A stretch of 28,239 bases of DNA from Folioceros fuciformis (lineage: Eukaryota > Anthocerotophyta > Anthocerotopsida > Anthocerotales): positions 99,643 to 127,881 of the forward strand of contig JBNGIO010006030.1 in the NCBI GenBank assembly GCA_049999805.1, written 5' to 3'. The notes beneath the pieces were generated by a model. That model had not been told where the DNA came from, ran no database searches, and worked only from the letters and a program-made list of their open reading frames with translations. How positions within the stretch are numbered: the first letter of the stretch is position 1; every line of letters starts with the position of its first letter. Position numbers and translations under genes: made by a program. Of this stretch, positions 1 through 10,600 are shown one piece after another.

Positions 1-150
<150 letters not shown>

Positions 151-175
151 ACTGTGTCTCGAGGTCTCCGTAAAT

Positions 176-191
176 GGTGTATTTTTACACC
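176..191 (+). promoter_or_regulatory. Histone-type 3' stem-loop after partial H3 gene
   Basis: Stem GGTGTA (176-181), loop TTTT (182-185) and stem TACACC (186-191) form a perfect 6-bp stem with a 4-nt loop, 25 nt after the stop codon. T175 and A192 can add a seventh pair. The sequence is preceded by TAAAT and followed by ACC. This is the geometry of the SLBP-bound stem-loop of animal and green-algal replication-dependent histone mRNAs (6-bp stem starting GG and ending CC, UUUN-type loop, ACC after it). Function is inferred. Confidence 0.7.
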
Positions 192-206
192 ACCTGTCCA
201 AGGAAC

Positions 207-218
207 ATCTGTCAGCTC
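207..218 (+). promoter_or_regulatory. Conserved downstream element ATCTGTCAGCTC
   Basis: This 12-mer begins 16 nt after the stem-loop and recurs with one mismatch at 13079-13090, 16 nt after the second stem-loop. The spacing resembles that of the histone downstream element that pairs with U7 snRNA in animals, but the sequence is not the animal one. It may be a processing element or simply a retained duplicated sequence. Confidence 0.35.
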
Positions 219-469
219 GAACACTGAATTTTGAATGTCTTTCAGTTTCGCGATGCAAGCAGATGTCACAACCCTACCCTTTCCTGCTCCATCTTAAATT
301 TGGGACCCTCGGGGTTTTGTTTCGGTTTGTCGATTTGAATTGTCCATTTTCATGGCGTTTGCACTTTTTTCTCGAGTCACACACATGCAACTTGAATGTA
401 TGTGCTTGTAGCAGGGCAACCAATCTGGTGTCCCCTTCACCAAATGACTTCTAAAGCAGAGGGTAGGCT
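219..469. other. H3 3' flank, no gene seen
   Basis: Between the H3 stem-loop region and the TTM-like relic I see no credible coding exon. The open frames on both strands here have no recognisable family or codon pattern. Confidence 0.5.
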
Positions 470-870
470 GGATTTGCAGGTTGTCATGCTCCCGGACGAA
501 CCTTCCCAACGGTTCCTTTTATTGTTCTTGTCCGAGACATTTCCGCAGGTCCGTCAAATTCAAGCTAGATGTTAACGTGCCCTTGGCTTCTGGCAACTAA
601 CTTCTCTGCAGATGGATATTAAACTGTCCGCTTTCAAAATTCCGATATGGTTATAACCAGTCAGAAAAAATGCCCAATGGATGGAGTGAGGACGAGGTAG
701 GACTGAATGTCGCTCGTCGACCATATTTGAGTCAGTTGCTACTGGTGCTGCAACACGATTGAGGGCCTGGGCAAGACCATTTCTGCAACCACTGCCATTC
801 CTATCAACAATTCTTCAACATTTACTGCAATAGCTGCCTCATGACCTCTAGTTTAGTTTTCTGTGATTGC
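470..870 (-). pseudogene. Relic of the 3' exons of a TTM1/2-like gene
   Basis: On the minus strand this stretch resembles the last two exons of the TTM-like gene at 13580-16989. About 717-800 matches the exon ending VATDSNMVDE (functional copy PATDSNMVDE) and the glycine/asparagine-rich NGNGC stretch. About 575-625 matches the start of the last exon and still has a CTGCAG acceptor. About 479-545 matches the segment before the membrane anchor. The donor GT after VDEV's GAG is lost (GAGC follows), the intervening bases are scrambled, and the reading frame is not maintained. With H3 just to the left in the same convergent arrangement, this is the remnant of a duplicated H3/TTM segment. Confidence 0.7.
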
Positions 871-1041
871 TTTGTCTGATAAGGATGTAGATCATCCATG
901 TTATAACCTCGTATTGTTTATGAAACCTCAAAAACCTTATAAAGTAATAATAAAAATAAAGCATATTGAAAGTTAAAAGTAGAAAAGTAAAAATTAGGTT
1001 CAGAAATATCTTGATGAAGAAGGAAGTATGTTATCAAAAAC

Positions 1042-1203
1042 AAAGGCTCTTGATAAGAAAATTATATTGATAAGTAGTATCTTGAGATGAGTAGTATATA
1101 TGATTTCCCACTTTAGTAAAGCAAAAGCTCTTGATAAGGAAATTGTATTGATAACTAGTATCTTGAGATGAGTGGTGTATATGGTTCCCCACTTTAGTAG
1201 TGG
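1042..1203 (+). repeat. Tandem duplication, 81-bp unit
   Basis: Two imperfect copies, 1042-1122 and 1123-1203, both contain CTCTTGATAAG, ATCTTGAGATGAGT and CCCACTTTAGTA. A TATA-like TATATAAAT follows at about 1217, so this could be the regulatory part of an LTR, but LTR borders are not evident. Confidence 0.8.
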
Positions 1204-1469
1204 CCTAATTGTAGAGTATATAAATGCTAGGGCTAAGGTTTTAAGACACGTATGAAGACAAAAAGAAGCCTAGTGTGGAGTGAATAAATGAGATTTGAGG
1301 CTATAGCTTTTTTTTACACTGTCAGTAGAAAGGGGGTATTACTTAGTTAGTATGAGAGCGAGGTTTATTCCTCCAAGATGGTTAAGTGCCAAAGGATTCC
1401 TCCAAGATAGATGGGCACCAAAGGATGCAAATATGGGGGGTTTCTCCTAATCCCTCGTCTCAACAACTT

Positions 1470-2101
1470 GAAGAGAATCAAATCGAGGAGATGCACCTAG
1501 CGATTAGGCAGACCATTCGAAGAAAAATATGAAGCTTGGAAGATACAGAGGATGCTTGCTTTACGACAAATTCTTCCCAAACTTCTCCAAGATTTTGGGA
1601 AAAAGGCAAGAAGGATCTAAAGCCTACAACTCTATGAAATAAGGATGTTGAAAACAATCAAGGTTCTTCTCACATCTTCAACGTAGTTCCGAGAGCAAAT
1701 CTAAAGTTGGCTATGCCAAATAAGTATGAGGGAGTAAGAGGTCTACAAGCTATTGATTCCTAGATTTGCTTTATTGGAAGCTATCTTGCCTCGTCTCGTC
1801 TTGAGCCTAAGCACTACTTAGGTATTGTTGGCAACTTCCTAAGAGGATACGCTTTGGTGTAGTGGCGAAGTTACTATACTAATGTAGCCTAGGGTAATTG
1901 AGCACATACCATCACAAATTAGGCATCTTTTAAAAGAAGCCTTGAAGCATTTCCAACCTGCAAAGGCTTCGTTTGAGCCAACAACTACTTGCTAATATAA
2001 AGCAAACAAGGAGTGCATGAGAATATGTAAGTACCTTCAGTGAAGCTATTATGCATTGTACTTTAATGAGTGAAGTTGACAAACTACGCTCTTCATGGTT
2101 G
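1470..2101 (+). pseudogene. Retroelement gag-like relic (left copy)
   Basis: Conceptual translation gives a broken frame with recognisable pieces such as NLKLAMPNKYEGVRGLQAID and, further on, FLRGYALV followed by a stop and WRSYY. This pattern (a short 'xxPxKYxG' segment, then a hydrophobic stretch and an aromatic W-R motif) resembles the capsid part of plant Ty3-type gag. Several in-frame stops show it is dead. The same sequence occurs in reverse orientation at 2172-2793. Family assignment is tentative. Confidence 0.4.
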
Positions 2102-2793
2102 GTTTGAAGTCTACAGTCAAGATGAGTAGTCTATATGATTCCTAGATTTAACAGTGGCTTAGCAGCCCTACCCAACCATGAAGCAATGTAGTTTGTCAAC
2201 TTCACTCATTAAAGTACAATGCATAACAACTTCATTGAAAATTGAAAGCACTTACATATTCTCTTATAGTATCGTATCTATCTGCTTTATATTGTTAAGT
2301 ATTTATATTGTCAAGTAGTTGTTAGCTCAAATTACTTCTTCAAGGCTGCTTAAAAGATGCCCAATCTGTGATGGTGTATGCTCGATTACCCTAAGCTACA
2401 TTAGTCTAATAACTTTGCCACCACACCAAAGGGTATGCTTTTTAGGAAGTTGCCAATAGAACTTCCTAAAAAGCCAAATGAGGGCAAGATAGCTTCATTT
2501 GGCTAGAGCCTAAGCGGTGCTTAGGCTCTAGGCCAAATGAGGGCAAGATAGCTTTCAATAGAGTAAATCTAGGAATCAATAGCTTGTATATCCCTTACTC
2601 CCTTATACTTATCTGGCATGACCAACTTTAGATTTGCTCTCGGACTACTTCGAAGATATGAGAAGGACTTTGTCTTCAACATCATCATTTCGTAGAGCTA
2701 TAGGCTTTAGATCCTTCTTTGTCTCTTTCCTAAATGCTATCAAATCTTGGAGAACTTCACACAATACTTTTGGAAGAATTTTGCAATCATTGC
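1565..2793. repeat. Large imperfect inverted repeat (arms about 540 and 620 bp)
   Basis: The left arm (about 1565-2101) and right arm (2172 to about 2793) are reverse complements with scattered mismatches and indels, separated by about 70 bp. Anchors are AACTACGCTCTTCATGGTTG at the left inner end with its complement at 2172-2195, ATGCATTGTACTTTAATGAG with its complement at about 2203-2222, and GCAAATCTAAAGTTGG with its complement at about 2625-2640. Both arms hold the gag-like relic, so this is two retroelement fragments fused tail to tail. The right arm has an extra roughly 80-bp hairpin-containing segment. Confidence 0.85.
2496..2539. repeat. Near-perfect small hairpin within the right arm
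   Basis: Stem bases 2504-2515 pair perfectly with 2519-2530 around a 3-nt loop GGT, and the stem continues with CATTTGGC (2496-2503) pairing with GCCAAATG (2532-2539) past one bulged G. It is flanked by a 23-bp direct repeat (2473-2495 and 2532-2554). The segment is absent from the left arm, so it is a later insertion. Confidence 0.75.
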
Positions 2794-2957
2794 TATTCCT
2801 ATTAGCAATCCTTAAATATTTACCACAATAACTGACTAGCAATCTCTATTTTAGATCTTTAGTGTTGTTTCATGTTATGAAGATGTAGATCATCCTCTCT
2901 ATCAACCTCCTCACATGGCTTCCATGTTATAATCTTATTTTTTTTGATGAAACTTTA

Positions 2958-3029
2958 AAAACCCTGATACGACACAAAAGTTTAGACATAATTGCGGTAA
3001 AACCCTGGTACGACACAAAAGTTTAGACA
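2958..3029 (+). repeat. Short tandem duplication, 41-bp period
   Basis: Two copies of AAAACCCTGRTACGACACAA followed by AAGTTTAGACA begin at 2958 and 2999. From 3030 to 3276 I see no further gene or repeat, only the 3' flank of the SOUL gene. Confidence 0.75.
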
Positions 3030-3276
3030 CCAGAACAGTTGTGGTGAATTTCTAAATGTAGCACACCCAAGGCCTTGGTTAGCAACTACGATTATAGTTT
3101 GCAGGAATAAATTAAAGGTAGAAAGAAATAAAATAGTTCTGTAACACGGTAGTCTCGTCTTTCTAGAAGAGTTGTGATATGATTAATCCGCTGTTTAATC
3201 CGTGAGACATCATTAATGGAACAATCCCTCAGTTAAATCGCTTATTTTCGGCATCTTTTGCTGTCCTGACTAGGAG

Positions 3277-4039
3277 TTACAAGGCAGTCGCCCCGGATAA
3301 CTGAGAGACGCAGTCCTCCCCTCCAGAATTAATTTTCATCCACACTTCATTCTGTTGCCCAGTGACCTCCCACGGATCGTTGTACTGCGCAATGATATAC
3401 TCGTCATCGCTGTTGGCCGCTAGAGAGGCGGCCCACTTTGAGGCCTTCAGGGCATCCGCCAGTCTAGAAGCCTCACGCGCGACGTTTGCATCATCAGCGA
3501 ACCCTGAGAAGCTTCTCACTGCAAAGCACTGCTTCTCCCACCGCTCGACCCCGAGGTGAAGGTCGGGCTGTGGGGCAGGCGGACCAGACTGGAAGTCCCT
3601 AGGAACAAAGAAGAGAATTGTGAAAGCTGTGGCGCAGAAAGGGCCGTCGGATGGCTTGATCCCTGTCAGGACTGGAACCGTCATCGGGATTTCGTAGTGG
3701 CCGGCGTTCTCTCCCTGGATGTACTGCACCAGCCTGAAATGCGACACCGGAGACAGCTTGTTGAGGATGCAAAGCAGATAGCGATGAAGAGCTTAATTCA
3801 GAAGACAATGCAGGTTGACAGGTTTCTCACTTTTCCATCCCAAAGGAGGTGGCCCGCACGAATGACACGTCCTCCAAGGCCGAGGTTGATATCCACACGG
3901 ATTCCTGGTATCTCCGAATCTCCAGCGCGCCATCGCCCTGAGAGCTTACAACTGTGTAAGAGGGAGCCTCTAGAGATAAAGCCGGGCAGGCCTGAAAGAG
4001 CGGCAAGAGCGCGATAAGTGCAACGCCGATGGACAACAT
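3277..4039 (-). CDS. SOUL-family haem-binding protein (two exons)
   Basis: SOUL/HBP proteins bind tetrapyrroles. Exon 1 is 3831-4039, the intron 3734-3830 (GTGAGA...TTTCAG, 97 bp) and exon 2 3277-3733; the join keeps frame (K codon split) and gives 221 aa. Exon 1 has a hydrophobic N-terminus (LSIGVALIALLPL) typical of a signal peptide, then YTVVSSQGDGALEIRRYQES. Exon 2 has YIQGEN, IPMTVPV, PSDGPFC, FFVP, FAVRSFSGF and YNDPWE, in the order and spacing of plant SOUL proteins of the secreted or endomembrane type. An ATG at 4189 is in frame but would bury the signal peptide, so 4039 is preferred. The gene lies 161 bp downstream of the PPR stop at 4201, same strand. Confidence 0.9.
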
Positions 4040-4200
4040 CTTGGCGATGGCAGCATCGAGCAGGTAAGACCAAGAAGCGGAGGCGAGATGGAGGAAGGTG
4101 GACAAACCTGGACGGGTGGCGTGACTAAGGAGGAGCTCACGTGGCGCAGTGGAGTCCGAACAGCTATTATCCCTCGGAATCAATTTCATATGGAGAAACG

Positions 4201-7200
4201 CTACCTTATTTTTGCGCTAAGAAGACTCACTAGCTCTTTCAGCCGGGCCGCCTGGACGTGCCTTGCATCCTCTACCAGAAATGTGTGGACATGTTGGGCA
4301 TGCTCGATCCAGCTTCGGCCAGGCTCCTTCCAAGAAACCGCATGGTGTCTCAAGCTATCTATCTGCTCTGCATAGTCCGGCATACCAGCATCAGCGTAAA
4401 TGCTTGACATGAGTCCATAAGCAGAAGCGTGGTCAGGTTCTAAGGCCCAAGCAGCGTCGAAGGCTCTCCTTCCTAAAGACACATTGTTATGCTTCCTGCA
4501 GGCGCTTAACACGCACAGCCACATCGGCAGGTTGGGCTGCATGGGCATCTGCGCAAGAAGGTCTTCTGTCTTATCGAACAATCCTGCCCGCGCGACAAGG
4601 TCTATCACACATGCAAAGTGCTCCAGCTCCGGGAGGATGGTAAGGTCCCTGGTCATGGTTTCAAAGTACTCCAGGCCCCTGTCCACCATGCCAGCATGAC
4701 TGCATGCGGATATTAATGCGAGGAATGTCACTCCATCCGGTTGGACGCCTGCCACTAGCATTTTTTCGTAGCATTGCATAGTACGTTCCCAATTTCCGAG
4801 TCGGGAATAAGAAGCTATCAGCGCGTTCCATGCCATAACGTTGTGGCAAAGGAGAGAGTCGAACACACTTTGAGCATCCACCATGCTTCCACATTTCCCA
4901 TATGCGTGGATGAGACTAGTTGCCATGCAAAGAGTGCACTCCACTCCAGTGTCAACAATACTCTGGTGGGTCTGCAGACAGTTGTTAAGAGCTCCTGTCG
5001 AGCTGCATGCCTTCAGCACGGAAACGTAGGTGGCCTCATCGGGACTCACGCCTTCGGCCTGCATCTGAGCAAACAGTTGCACAGCTGTGTCTCCATGACC
5101 CTGCTCGACATGTGCCGCAATCATGCCAGTCCATGACACCACATTACGGTGCGACAAACTATCGAACACCTGCTGTGCATCCTTGATGCTGCCACACCTT
5201 GCATACGTGTTTACTAGTGTACTACCGACAAATGTATCAGTATCACAATCCCTGCTCACAGCTTCAGCATGTATTTTCCTCACCTGTTGGAGTAAACCTG
5301 CCTTAACAACCTGGCCATCAACGAAGACAGTTTTCTCCTTTTCAGCTATCAAACTGAGGGCTTGGAGAACACAAACAAAGGTTCGAGCATCTGGGACGAC
5401 CTTTTCCTCACGCATCTGTTGGTAAAGCTTTAAAGCTTCATCTCCTTGATCCTGTTTCGTGTACGCGGAAATCATGGCAGTCCATGACACCACATTGCGG
5501 TGAGGAAGTCTCTCAAACATGTCTTTCGCATCCTTGATGCTTCCACATTTTGCGTATATACTCACTACGGTGCTACCAACAAATACGTCTAATGCCAAAC
5601 CCTGCTCCGAAGCATCAGCATGTAACCTCTTTCCCAAATGCAAGGCCTCTTCTTTCACATGTTTTCCATCTTTACTTTCTTCTTTATCTGCGAGGCTCCC
5701 ACATGCTTGGAGTGCACACACTATGGTCCGGGTATCTGGCCTTATCCCTGCCTCTCGCATCTGTTGATAGAGCTGCAGGGCCTTATCTCCTTGGGTCTGA
5801 TCAGAATACGCTGTCATCATAGCATTCCAAGAAACGATATCACGGTGGTGCAAGCTGCTGAATACTTGGGCTGCATTGCCTATGCTGCCACACTTTGCGT
5901 ACATCGTAATCATAGAGTTGCAGACAAATCTGTCAGACAGGAAACCAGTTTGGTGGGCTGCAGCAAGGACCTCTTGCCCTTTATGCAAGGACTTTATTTT
6001 CACATTTTGTCCATCAACAACTATACTTTCCTCCTTGACAGCGATGCTGCCACATGCTTGGAGAGCACTGACAAAGGTGCGGGCCCCAGGCAGGAAACCC
6101 GCCTCTTGCATTTGACTGTAGATCTCCAAGGCCCTTTCTCCTTGGTCCTGCTGTGCATACGCTGCAATCATGGCAGTCCACGACACCACATCCTTCTGCA
6201 ACATGCCAAACACTTGTTCGGCATCCCTCATGCTCCCACACTTACCATACGTACTGACCAATGTGCTACCAAGAAACGAATCAGACTGTAAACCCCTAAC
6301 CGTAGCCATAGCATGTATTTGCCTCACTTCTCGCAAGCAATCCACTTTCACATTTCCGCCATCCACAGAAGCACATTCCTCCTGATCTGCAAGGTTGCCA
6401 CATGCCTGTAATGCACTGACAAGAGTTCGACATTCCGGCATGACCCCTAGCGCTTCCATCTGCCAGAACACGTCCAGCGCCTTCTCACATTCGTTCTGCT
6501 GGACGAGTGCGGCTATCATCACAGTCCAAGACACCACATCGCGCCAGGATAATTTCTGGAAAACATCCTCGGCCTCCTCAATACTACCACACTTCGCATA
6601 CATGCTAACCAAGGTGTTCCCAACAAAGATGTCAGAATCACACCCCATGCTTACAGCTCTAGCATGTATCTTTCTGCCCAGCTTCAGAGCCTCAACCTTC
6701 ACATTTCGGCCATCAACTAGCGTTCTTTCCTCGCTTTCTGCAAGGTTACCACAGGCTTGCAGACAGCTGACAAAGGTCCGTGCATTTGGGGCAACCCCTT
6801 CTTCTTGCATTTGGCGGTAGATCTGCAAGGCTGTTTCTCCTTGGTCTTGCTGGGCGTAAGCTGAAAGCATTGCGTTCCACAAAACCACATTTCGTTGAGG
6901 CAATTCATCAAACACTTGCTGAGCCTCCCGTGTGTTCCCGCACTTGGCATACATTGTGACCAAAGCACTCCTCACAAATAGGTCTGATGCACATCCATGC
7001 CTGCAAGCATCAGCATGTAAGCGCTTGCCTGTGTCCAAGTCCCTTAACCTGGAGCATGCTTTCAGCAAACTAACAAACGTGTAGTTATTGGGTTTGACTC
7101 TTTCCCGGAGCATTCGATCATAGCAGGACACAGCCTCTTGCCACTGTCCAGCATTGCAATACCCTGAAATTATCGCTGTCCAAGAGAACACTGTTCGTCG

Positions 7201-7473
7201 GGATAACTTTTGAAAGACTTGTAGCCCATCCTCAAAACCCCCACACTTGACTAGAGTGGTCACCAGGAGATCGCTAAGAAAGCTGTTGGATTCCAATCCA
7301 TGCTTCAACAAATCAGCATAAACGAACTTGGCTTCAGCAAGGTCCCTCCTTTGCATGCATGCCTGCAACAAGTCCTTGAAAATGTGCACAGGAGGCACAG
7401 TTCCCTGCTGAATCATGTTAGCCTTGATGAAAGGCATGCTTACTTGATCGAAATGACGTGTGGTCTGCCACAT
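4201..7473 (-). CDS. PLS-class PPR protein, E type, with repeated insertions
   Basis: A single open frame of 1090 aa from the first in-frame ATG; two in-frame TGA codons at about 7561-7566 close the frame upstream with no earlier ATG. PPR proteins of this class bind organellar RNA one base per repeat and usually specify C-to-U editing sites. Eight triplets are visible by their S-type signature (WTAMIAAYAQQDQ-like), each with a MYAKCGS-type L motif. The C-terminus has E1/E2 features (MWLCVLSACRKH, KEPGRSWIEHAQHVHTF) and stops about 30 residues later, without a DYW deaminase, so a partner would have to supply it. Five triplets carry an extra module with consensus EExxxVDGxNVK, making the period about 115 instead of about 101 residues. 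No clear transit peptide is seen, so an upstream exon remains possible. Confidence 0.93.
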   Translation of the reverse strand: MWQTTRHFDQVSMPFIKANMIQQGTVPPVHIFKDLLQACMQRRDLAEAKFVYADLLKHGLESNSFLSDLLVTTLVKCGGFEDGLQVFQKLSRRTVFSWTAIISGYCNAGQWQEAVSCYDRMLRERVKPNNYTFVSLLKACSRLRDLDTGKRLHADACRHGCASDLFVRSALVTMYAKCGNTREAQQVFDELPQRNVVLWNAMLSAYAQQDQGETALQIYRQMQEEGVAPNARTFVSCLQACGNLAESEERTLVDGRNVKVEALKLGRKIHARAVSMGCDSDIFVGNTLVSMYAKCGSIEEAEDVFQKLSWRDVVSWTVMIAALVQQNECEKALDVFWQMEALGVMPECRTLVSALQACGNLADQEECASVDGGNVKVDCLREVRQIHAMATVRGLQSDSFLGSTLVSTYGKCGSMRDAEQVFGMLQKDVVSWTAMIAAYAQQDQGERALEIYSQMQEAGFLPGARTFVSALQACGSIAVKEESIVVDGQNVKIKSLHKGQEVLAAAHQTGFLSDRFVCNSMITMYAKCGSIGNAAQVFSSLHHRDIVSWNAMMTAYSDQTQGDKALQLYQQMREAGIRPDTRTIVCALQACGSLADKEESKDGKHVKEEALHLGKRLHADASEQGLALDVFVGSTVVSIYAKCGSIKDAKDMFERLPHRNVVSWTAMISAYTKQDQGDEALKLYQQMREEKVVPDARTFVCVLQALSLIAEKEKTVFVDGQVVKAGLLQQVRKIHAEAVSRDCDTDTFVGSTLVNTYARCGSIKDAQQVFDSLSHRNVVSWTGMIAAHVEQGHGDTAVQLFAQMQAEGVSPDEATYVSVLKACSSTGALNNCLQTHQSIVDTGVECTLCMATSLIHAYGKCGSMVDAQSVFDSLLCHNVMAWNALIASYSRLGNWERTMQCYEKMLVAGVQPDGVTFLALISACSHAGMVDRGLEYFETMTRDLTILPELEHFACVIDLVARAGLFDKTEDLLAQMPMQPNLPMWLCVLSACRKHNNVSLGRRAFDAAWALEPDHASAYGLMSSIYADAGMPDYAEQIDSLRHHAVSWKEPGRSWIEHAQHVHTFLVEDARHVQAARLKELVSLLSAKIR

Positions 7474-7633
7474 TCCATTCAAGTACGTGACCTCACCATC
7501 ACCGTTTGTCCTGAGTGGTGGATCGCATCGCAATCCTCCACCACAGGTAGATAATGGTTCTCATCATCCAAAACCATCCAGTTTGCCAAAAGCATTGCGC
7601 GAGGTCGTCACTTGCGCTGCGGCTCCAGGCACG

Positions 7634-10600
7634 CTACTGTGCTCGCTTCTCGCCGACGCCCACAGGAACATGGCTCTCCGCGTCTTCTGCGATTGCCTCC
7701 ATGAGGATCCCCAGCTGCGCATAAATCTCTTTTCTATCACAATGCCTCTCGTCCTCCACGACGAATGTGTGCACCTTTGAATCATACTCCATCCAAGTGC
7801 GACCGGGTTCCTTCTTTGCGCCTGCCCTGAGCATTCTCCTCCTCAGTTCTGCTTCTTCTCGGTAATTGCCAGCTGAAGCATACGTTTCTGCCATAAGCAC
7901 GTGCGCGGCAGCATTTGCGGCATCCAACCTCACGATGGCCTCGAATGCACGTCTACCCAATTCTACACTTCCATATGTGCGGCAGGCACCAAGCAAAGAC
8001 ATCCACACGACAATGTCAGGCTCTGCTGGCAGCTGTTTAATAAACTTCTCCCCTTCATCTAAGCACCCAGAGCGGCAAAGCAGATCTACCATGCGCACAT
8101 AATGCTCTACCTCGGGGGTTTGGGGCATAGATCTGAACAGGAGTAGTCCGTCTTCCAGTAAACCAGCATAGCTGCACGCAGATAGTAACGATAGAAAAGT
8201 GACATCATCTGGATGCATCCCCTCTCTTCGCATCAGCTGAAAGAGGTCCAGCGCCTCTCGACCACGGCCATGTTGAGCGTAGCCTGCTATCATGGCGTTC
8301 CAGGACACCAAATCTCGCCTCTCAGCTCCATCAAATACTTTCCTAGCACACTCCAGGCTCCCGCATTTCGCATACATATCCACAAGACTGTTGACGACAG
8401 TCACATCTGATTGCAAGCCCTGTTTCAGTGCCTGAGCATGAACAATTTTACCCTGACTCAGTGCTGCCACACTTGAGCATGCCTTCAGGATGCTCAATAA
8501 GGTAACCTTATCAGGAAGCATGCCCTCATGCTGCATGTCCCGAAAGATTTTGAAGGCCTCCTGGCCATCCCCCTGTTGCGCATATCCTGCAACCATAGCC
8601 GTCCAGGTAACCAGAGGCCTTGTTGACAACCTGTCAAACAACTTACGGGCATCCTCCATGTTCCCACATTTACCGTACATATCAATGAGGGTGCTGGCAA
8701 CAAAAGTATCCAGTTCCAAATTAGCATCCACAGTCTGAGAATGGAACCACTTGCCTTGCTCTAAAGCAGATGTGGTAGAACAGGCTTTCAGGCAGCCGAC
8801 AAAAGTGTAATTATCTGGCTGCAGCCCCTCTTGTTGTATTCCATTGAAGAGACGACACGCCTCATCACAATCGCCATCCTGTGCATAACCTAAAATCATC
8901 GTATTCCAAGACGCCAAATTTCGAACAGGCATTCTGTCAAACACCGTGCGGGCATCCTTCATGCTCTCACACTTGCAGTACATGAAGATCAGAGTGTTTC
9001 CGACAAGCACATCGAGCTCCAACCCATTGGCAATGATGTAGTCATGAATTACCTTACCCTGGTCAAGGGCTTCACTGCTAGTGCATGCCTTCAGTAAGCT
9101 CACCAGAGTGAGCTTGCTAGGATATGTGCCCTCAGATTGCATGCGGTTGAACAGATGGAGAGCCTCCTCACCATTTCTGTCTTGAACATATCCAGCAATC
9201 ATTGTAGTCCACGTAATCTGTTCCCTTTCCTGCAACGTATCGAACACCGCACGTGCATTCTCCAGGCTATCACATCTTGCATACATATCAATGAGACTGT
9301 TACCAACAACTAAATCTGAGTCCAGACCACTCTGAAGAATCTTGGCATGAAGAATCTTTCCTTGATCCAGTCCCGAACATGCTTTCAACATGCTTACGCA
9401 CGTAAACTGGTTTGGGTGCAGCCCTTCCTTTTCCATTTGATGAAAGAGAGTCAGTGCATCCTCACCACGGCCAAGCTGGGCATAGCCTGCAATCATCGCA
9501 TTCCATGTCACCAGGTCCCTTCTAGGCAATGCGTCAAACACTCTACGACCACCATCCACATTTCCACACTTGGAATACAAGTCAATAAGTGAACTGGCAA
9601 CAAACAGATCTGACTCTGCACCCAATTTCCTCACGTGTGCATGAACCACCATGACCTGAGCTAGAACTGCTGAAACGGAACATGCTTTTAGGACTTGCAC
9701 AATTGTCACGTTGTTTGGCTGCAAACCCTCCTGCTCTAGTTGTAGGAAAAGTTCCATAGCCTCAGAACCACATCCAAGCTCAGCATATCCTGCAATCATT
9801 TCATTCCAGGAAACCAGATTCTTCACTGCCAAAGAATCGAACACTTGTCGGGCATCCCCAACACTCCCACATTTTGCATACAAACAAATAAGTCTAGTGC
9901 CGACATCTACATCTACCAAGAAACCGTTCTGGACAAAGTGATGATGAATCAGCTTCCCCTGATCAAGTGCTGCTAAGCTAGACCCAGCCCTCAAGATGCT
10001 CAAAAATGTCACCTTGTCTGGATGGAAGCCACTCTCCTGCATTGCATAGAAGAGCTGAATCGCATCCCACCCATGTCCATGCTGGGCATATCCTGCAATC
10101 ATGGCATTCCACGTTGCCACATCTCTTTTCGGCAGCCCATCAAATATTTGTCTTGCATCTTCAAGTCTTTCACATTTTGAGTAAATGCCAATGAGGGCAG
10201 TGGCGATGAACAAATCTGACTCCAGACCAGTTTCCACAGCATGCGCATGAAGCCTCGTGATCTGACCAAGGACTTCGAAACCAGCACTGGAACATGCTTT
10301 GAAGACACTCAGAAGAGTGATTCTGTTCGGTTCAACGCCCTTGTCAAGCATCTGGTCGTAAAGTGCTAGGGCCTCGTGGGAGTTCCTGTCTTGGGCATAT
10401 CCGCCCATCATTGCATTCCATGTGACAAGGTCCTTCTCTGACAATCGATCAAACAGAGAGCGAGCATCAACTAAGCTTGAACATTTCATGTACATCTCAA
10501 TAAGAGCGCTGGCAACAAATACATTCAATTCAAGACCTCGTTGCATGATATCTGTGTGGATCAATCTGCCGGCTGTCAGTGCTGCACTCCTTGCACAGGC

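Noticed and set aside
7474-7533. Longer N-terminus of the 1090-aa PPR protein
   Set aside because: The frame is open to about 7560 but only through a TTG, not an ATG; the first ATG is at 7471-7473.
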